Below are positions 60,551 through 64,000 of a stretch of DNA of 64,000 bases, one piece after another. The notes under the pieces are model-generated. The model ran no database searches, had not been told where the DNA came from, and saw only the letters and a list, made by a program, of their open reading frames with translations. The stretch is from the NCBI GenBank assembly GCA_918807975.1, contig OU964924.1, positions 23,543,695-23,607,694 of the forward strand, given 5' to 3'. The DNA is from Aplidium turbinatum (lineage: Eukaryota; Chordata; Ascidiacea; Aplousobranchia; Polyclinidae). Position 1 is the stretch's first letter. Each line of letters begins with the position of its first letter. Both the position numbers and the translations under genes were made by a program.

Positions 60551-61584
60551 TAAACTTGCCATTGAGTTCTAAGCAAGTAGCCTAACGTAACAATTTTAAC
60601 TCAACTAGGAAGATATTTTCACATTGTTTCTATGTTTCAACATCTATTTTTGCGATCTCGCTGTTTCTTGACTGACCGGTGAATAATATAAAAATGTCCC
60701 CCTACACAGGGTTTTCCCAGATAGAAAAATTCATCAAGAAAACGTCTAAAGACGTTGAATCGATGTAGAAAAGGCGTTTTTTTTGGGGGGGAATCAAGCG
60801 TTGTGTGTATGGTAAGGTACCAAGTTCTCTTTTTTTGCCAGCTAATATAATATTCCATCTATGCATGATGTGCAACGTTGACACTACATCGATATAACAT
60901 TGCGCCACTTAAGTGACTCCATTCATAAAAGTTTGGTTTTCGAAAATTCGTTTTCGCAATTTTATAACGTTTAGTTCTAATTGCAACGCATTTTCTGCAA
61001 AAATGATATTTCATTTACAGTAAATCAAGAATTAAAAATACTGTTGATTGGGTGGGGAGAGGTATCCAGAAAAGAGCTATTCACAACATAAATTAAACGA
61101 TTGGTTATTTAACACTTAGGCACGTGTGATATATTTTCTTATCCTCTTTTCTGACTTAAATCAACTAAAATCTTGCTTAGTAGCACCTCCCCTTGTGCTG
61201 CAGTTCAGCTTCACTTGTGTCTTATAAAAAGCAGTTGAACTCTATTTGTCAAACGTCAATTTTCAACTTGTGTTTTCTATTTCGTTATTTCTAATTAGTT
61301 TAACATTGCAACACATTGGAACAACGTTGTGTTCCGCCACTTGCAAGACTATTTTCCTGCAAGTTATTTTACCCCAAAATGGAAACTTTTTTCTGCTAAT
61401 GGTATTTTTTTTTATCCAAGGGCAAATGACAAAAAATCGACAATAAGTATTCAATCGTTTTTTAACCGTGTAACGACGTAGAGTAACTCTAAATTTTAAG
61501 TTGTATTTCTTTTTCAAAACCACACGGCTGCTTATGCAAAATTCATTATTTTTCGCGTTTCTGGCATCATCTATGTTTGCTCTG

Positions 61585-61902
61585 TCATTGTGACAAACGC
61601 CTTATTGTGACGTCAGCAGCGCAGGGAGATTGATTCAAACTAAAAAAATAAAATCTTGGTCGTTGCAACATCGAATGAACGCTGCCTGCGTTGTGGCAAT
61701 GTTGCGAAGGATTGCAAAGGTTTAAATGACCAGACTGTTTTTCATTGAGCTTTACAGATACCTGCCTCCTGCGGCTATAAAGCTTTTTGTACATTTTCTT
61801 TGTATTCCAAACACTCTTAGTTAGGGAATTTACGTCATCGTGTGCAAGGCTTGAACATAGCTCAAGTAGCTTTTCTTCTGTACCTTGCCGCATTTCAGGC
61901 AT
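61585..61902 (-). other. Protein-like open frame on the opposite strand, unassigned
   Basis: The first 45 codons look coding (GTEEKLLELCSSLAHDDVNS then LTKSVWNTKKMYKKLYSRRR) and are followed by CAG|GTATCT, a fair donor. It could be an exon of a neighbouring minus-strand gene. No domain is recognised, no partner exon was found, and the frame abuts a MITE relic at its 5' side. Confidence 0.2.
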
Positions 61903-61959
61903 TAAATCAGTCGCTTTTTACATTAACAATGTAAGAAACGATTGATTTGTTGTCCGGGT
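61896..61959. mobile_element. Palindromic MITE lacking its centre
   Basis: Starts ttcaggcattaaatcagtcg and ends cgattgatttgttgtccggg. The arms meet at tttacattaacaatgtaa. Confidence 0.65.
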
Positions 61960-63038
61960 TGGTGTGATGACCCCCTCCATCATTTGAGGAAACTCTATCC
62001 ATAACTTTATTTTAGTGCAAATCAAAACCTTCGACCATTTTTCACCATCGATTCAGTGTCAGATAGTACTAAGTCAACACGAAGTAGCTACCGCTCTTGC
62101 ACTATCTAACCCAGCTGTCTTTTATTTAATAACATCTGCTTGCAAAGATTAAGATTCTAAGGGCTGTAAAATTGATGGGTCAGTGAAGGGTGTTGCTTTT
62201 TCTCTCTTATTTTTACCCGTGGCCGCACTTTCTGCATTTTTACCCGTTGGCACTGATGGCGTCATGATCCAGCGCCGATGACGCCGTTTCCGCTTATGAA
62301 AGGTTTGTTTTTGTTTACGAAATTGAATTCTTTTTGTGTCGTTGTTTTCTCGTGGTTGTCATGGTAACGAATTAACTTCACCGACGGCAATAAAAAATTT
62401 AATCGAAACAAAACGTCACTGGTCGACTGTTACGTATCAATTAGCCTCAAACAAAAACTACATCAGCACATATCTAATACAAATGGCAAAAGACCGATAA
62501 AGTTGAAAACTTTTCGTGCAAAAGGCAGTCAATGCTTTGAATAAAGTATGGTAATGGAGGAAGAAGACCCCATCATCAGGCTTCTCTCTCTGCATGATGG
62601 TTTGCGTACCAGCTGCAGAGCCTGCGACGCTTGTTCTGTGATTGTGTTAGGCGATACAATCATTTGTTTGCTCACAATCAGAAGAAAAAAATACAAAAAA
62701 ACAGTATAAGCAAAATTTAAAACCAGCGTTGCCAAACTGGGGTCCGTACAGTAGTTTCAATCCCCAGGTCCCAATGAGACTTTTTTAATGATTGTGATAC
62801 GATAATAAAGCTTTCTCGGGTGTAATGCTTGCTTTATTATTAGTCTTTTGTTAGCGAATGTTTTATAGCCTACATTAGTAGTGTAATCAGACGCATCTCA
62901 AACCCCCATACCCCATGCTGTGTTGTTACAGAAGAAACAAACCAAGAAATACTCATGCAGTGGCAATGAATTGTTTGTTTTATGATGATGTCAAGGTGTT
63001 GACGTCACAAAAGGTGTTGAAGCGGAACAGTCCCACTT
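61960..63038. other. Intergenic DNA, no gene recognised
   Basis: A minus-strand open frame at 62529-62735 has a hydrophobic N-terminus but no recognisable homologue or context. I see no splice partners or RNA gene. Confidence 0.35.
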
Positions 63039-63320
63039 TTGTGTAAATTCACCCCACCAAAAATTCAAATGTATAAAGAATAAACAAAGAAATTAGAGTA
63101 TGATTCAAGCTCCAGGGTTGCCAGATGTATGGTAAACATGCTCCATATGAGTGTTCAAACGTGACAAGAACTACTCTCTTTGTGTAAATTCACCCTGCCC
63201 AAAATTCCAATGTATAAAGAATAAACAAAGAAATTAGAGTATCATTCAAGCTCCAGGGTTGCCAGATGTATGGTAAACATGCTCCATATGAGTGTTCAAG
63301 CGTGACAAGAACTACTCTGA
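63039..63320. repeat. Tandem duplication of a 141-bp unit
   Basis: Two adjacent copies (about 63039-63179 and 63180-63320) share gtgtaaattcaccc at the start and gtgacaagaactactct at the end, with only a handful of differences. Each contains aagaataaacaaag and gctccagggttgccagatg. Confidence 0.85.
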
Positions 63321-63651
63321 TGCCACTGTGTTGACGTCATTTGTTCCTATGTGTCATTGCATCATCCTTGAGTAATGGGTAATTAGGTTTCAATTTTTTT
63401 TCTTATTTTTTACGAGGTGTGGGCACTGCATGGCTGTAGGTTGCAATTTATCGCGACGTTGTTTTTGTCGAGAAAGCTTTTCTTGCAAGAGCTGGGTTGT
63501 GTGTGCACCGGAGGTGAGAGAAAGGTTGTTTGTTTTTGGTGCGACACACCTTTTTTAATGGCTGGTTTTCAATGCTCTTGGACTCAACACGCCAAAGCCA
63601 ACGATAAATGCAACTATTTGAAAATGAACAGAACACTTCCATCCACTAATT

Positions 63652-64000
63652 GCCAGAGGTGGGCAGAGTTACTTTCAAAAGTAACTGAGTTACAGTTACT
63701 TGGCCAAAAAAGTAACTGAGTTACAGTTACCGATTTTAAAAAGTAACCAGTTACCGTTACTAGTTACTTTCAGTTACTCACAAATCTGAACATAAAATTC
63801 TGTACCCGGCCAGCTCTGCATGCAAGTCCAGTTTAACTGCAATGTTTGATATATACTGTAGTGTTAGAGCCATTCATGCTAACATAACAGCACAAGTACA
63901 AAACCAACAGTGTTTTATTAAAAAAAAAATTACTCAGTGGCTTTATATGTTTAGTTTATTTCCTTTGAGAAATATGAGCATTTCAAAGTGCTCGTCACTT
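63652..64000 (+). mobile_element. Left end of a hAT-type element, cut by the window edge
   Basis: Begins cagaggtgggcagagttac and continues with repeated aagtaactgagttacagtta, the subterminal repeats typical of hAT elements whose ends start CAGAGGTGGG. The right end and any transposase lie beyond the window. Confidence 0.6.

Noticed and set aside
62529-62735. 68-codon minus-strand frame with a hydrophobic start
   Set aside because: Short, isolated and without homology or regulatory context; likely chance.

Overview
The window is animal nuclear DNA: AT-rich, GT-AG introns with T-rich acceptors, and many transposon relics. Nearly all of it (about 3.6 to 59.8 kb, + strand) is one multi-exon gene. 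I rebuilt it exon by exon; about 41 exons join in a single reading frame. It encodes a Rho guanine-nucleotide exchange factor of the PDZ-RhoGEF/LARG (ARHGEF11/ARHGEF12, fly RhoGEF2) type, with N-terminal tail, PDZ domain, coiled coil, RGS-homology domain, Ser/basic linker, DH, PH and long C-terminal tail. There is one gene where vertebrates have paralogues, which suggests an invertebrate. A tunicate is possible but the sequence does not prove it. The first coding exon lies upstream of 3593, either unrecognised or outside the window.

Layout: 0-3.5 kb is mostly AT-rich non-coding DNA with a LINE tail at 0.3-0.65 kb. The PDZ exons lie at 7.0-15.5 kb and the coiled-coil and linker exons at 15.9-20.7 kb. 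A 1-kb exon at 25.7-26.7 kb looks like an alternative 5' end with its own ATG. An 11.3-kb intron follows. RGS-homology exons lie at 38-44 kb, linker exons at 44.4-49.8 kb, DH at 50.7-52.9 kb, PH at 53.2-54.0 kb and the C-terminal exons at 54.3-59.8 kb. From 59.8 to 64 kb I see no convincing gene, only repeats and the edge of a hAT element.

The predicted protein would couple heterotrimeric G12/13 signals (RGS-homology domain) and membrane receptors (PDZ) to RhoA activation (DH-PH). The linkers add SH3-type proline motifs, three NPF motifs and a PPxY motif.

The most striking non-genic feature is a family of about 88-bp perfect palindromes (TA-flanked MITEs, core GTCTGCAGAC). About 30 copies sit in the introns and flanks, from near-perfect to decayed, and several have lost the palindrome centre. 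Other repeats are several hAT-like elements, four LINE tails, a long foldback, two tRNA-derived SINE relics and several minisatellites.
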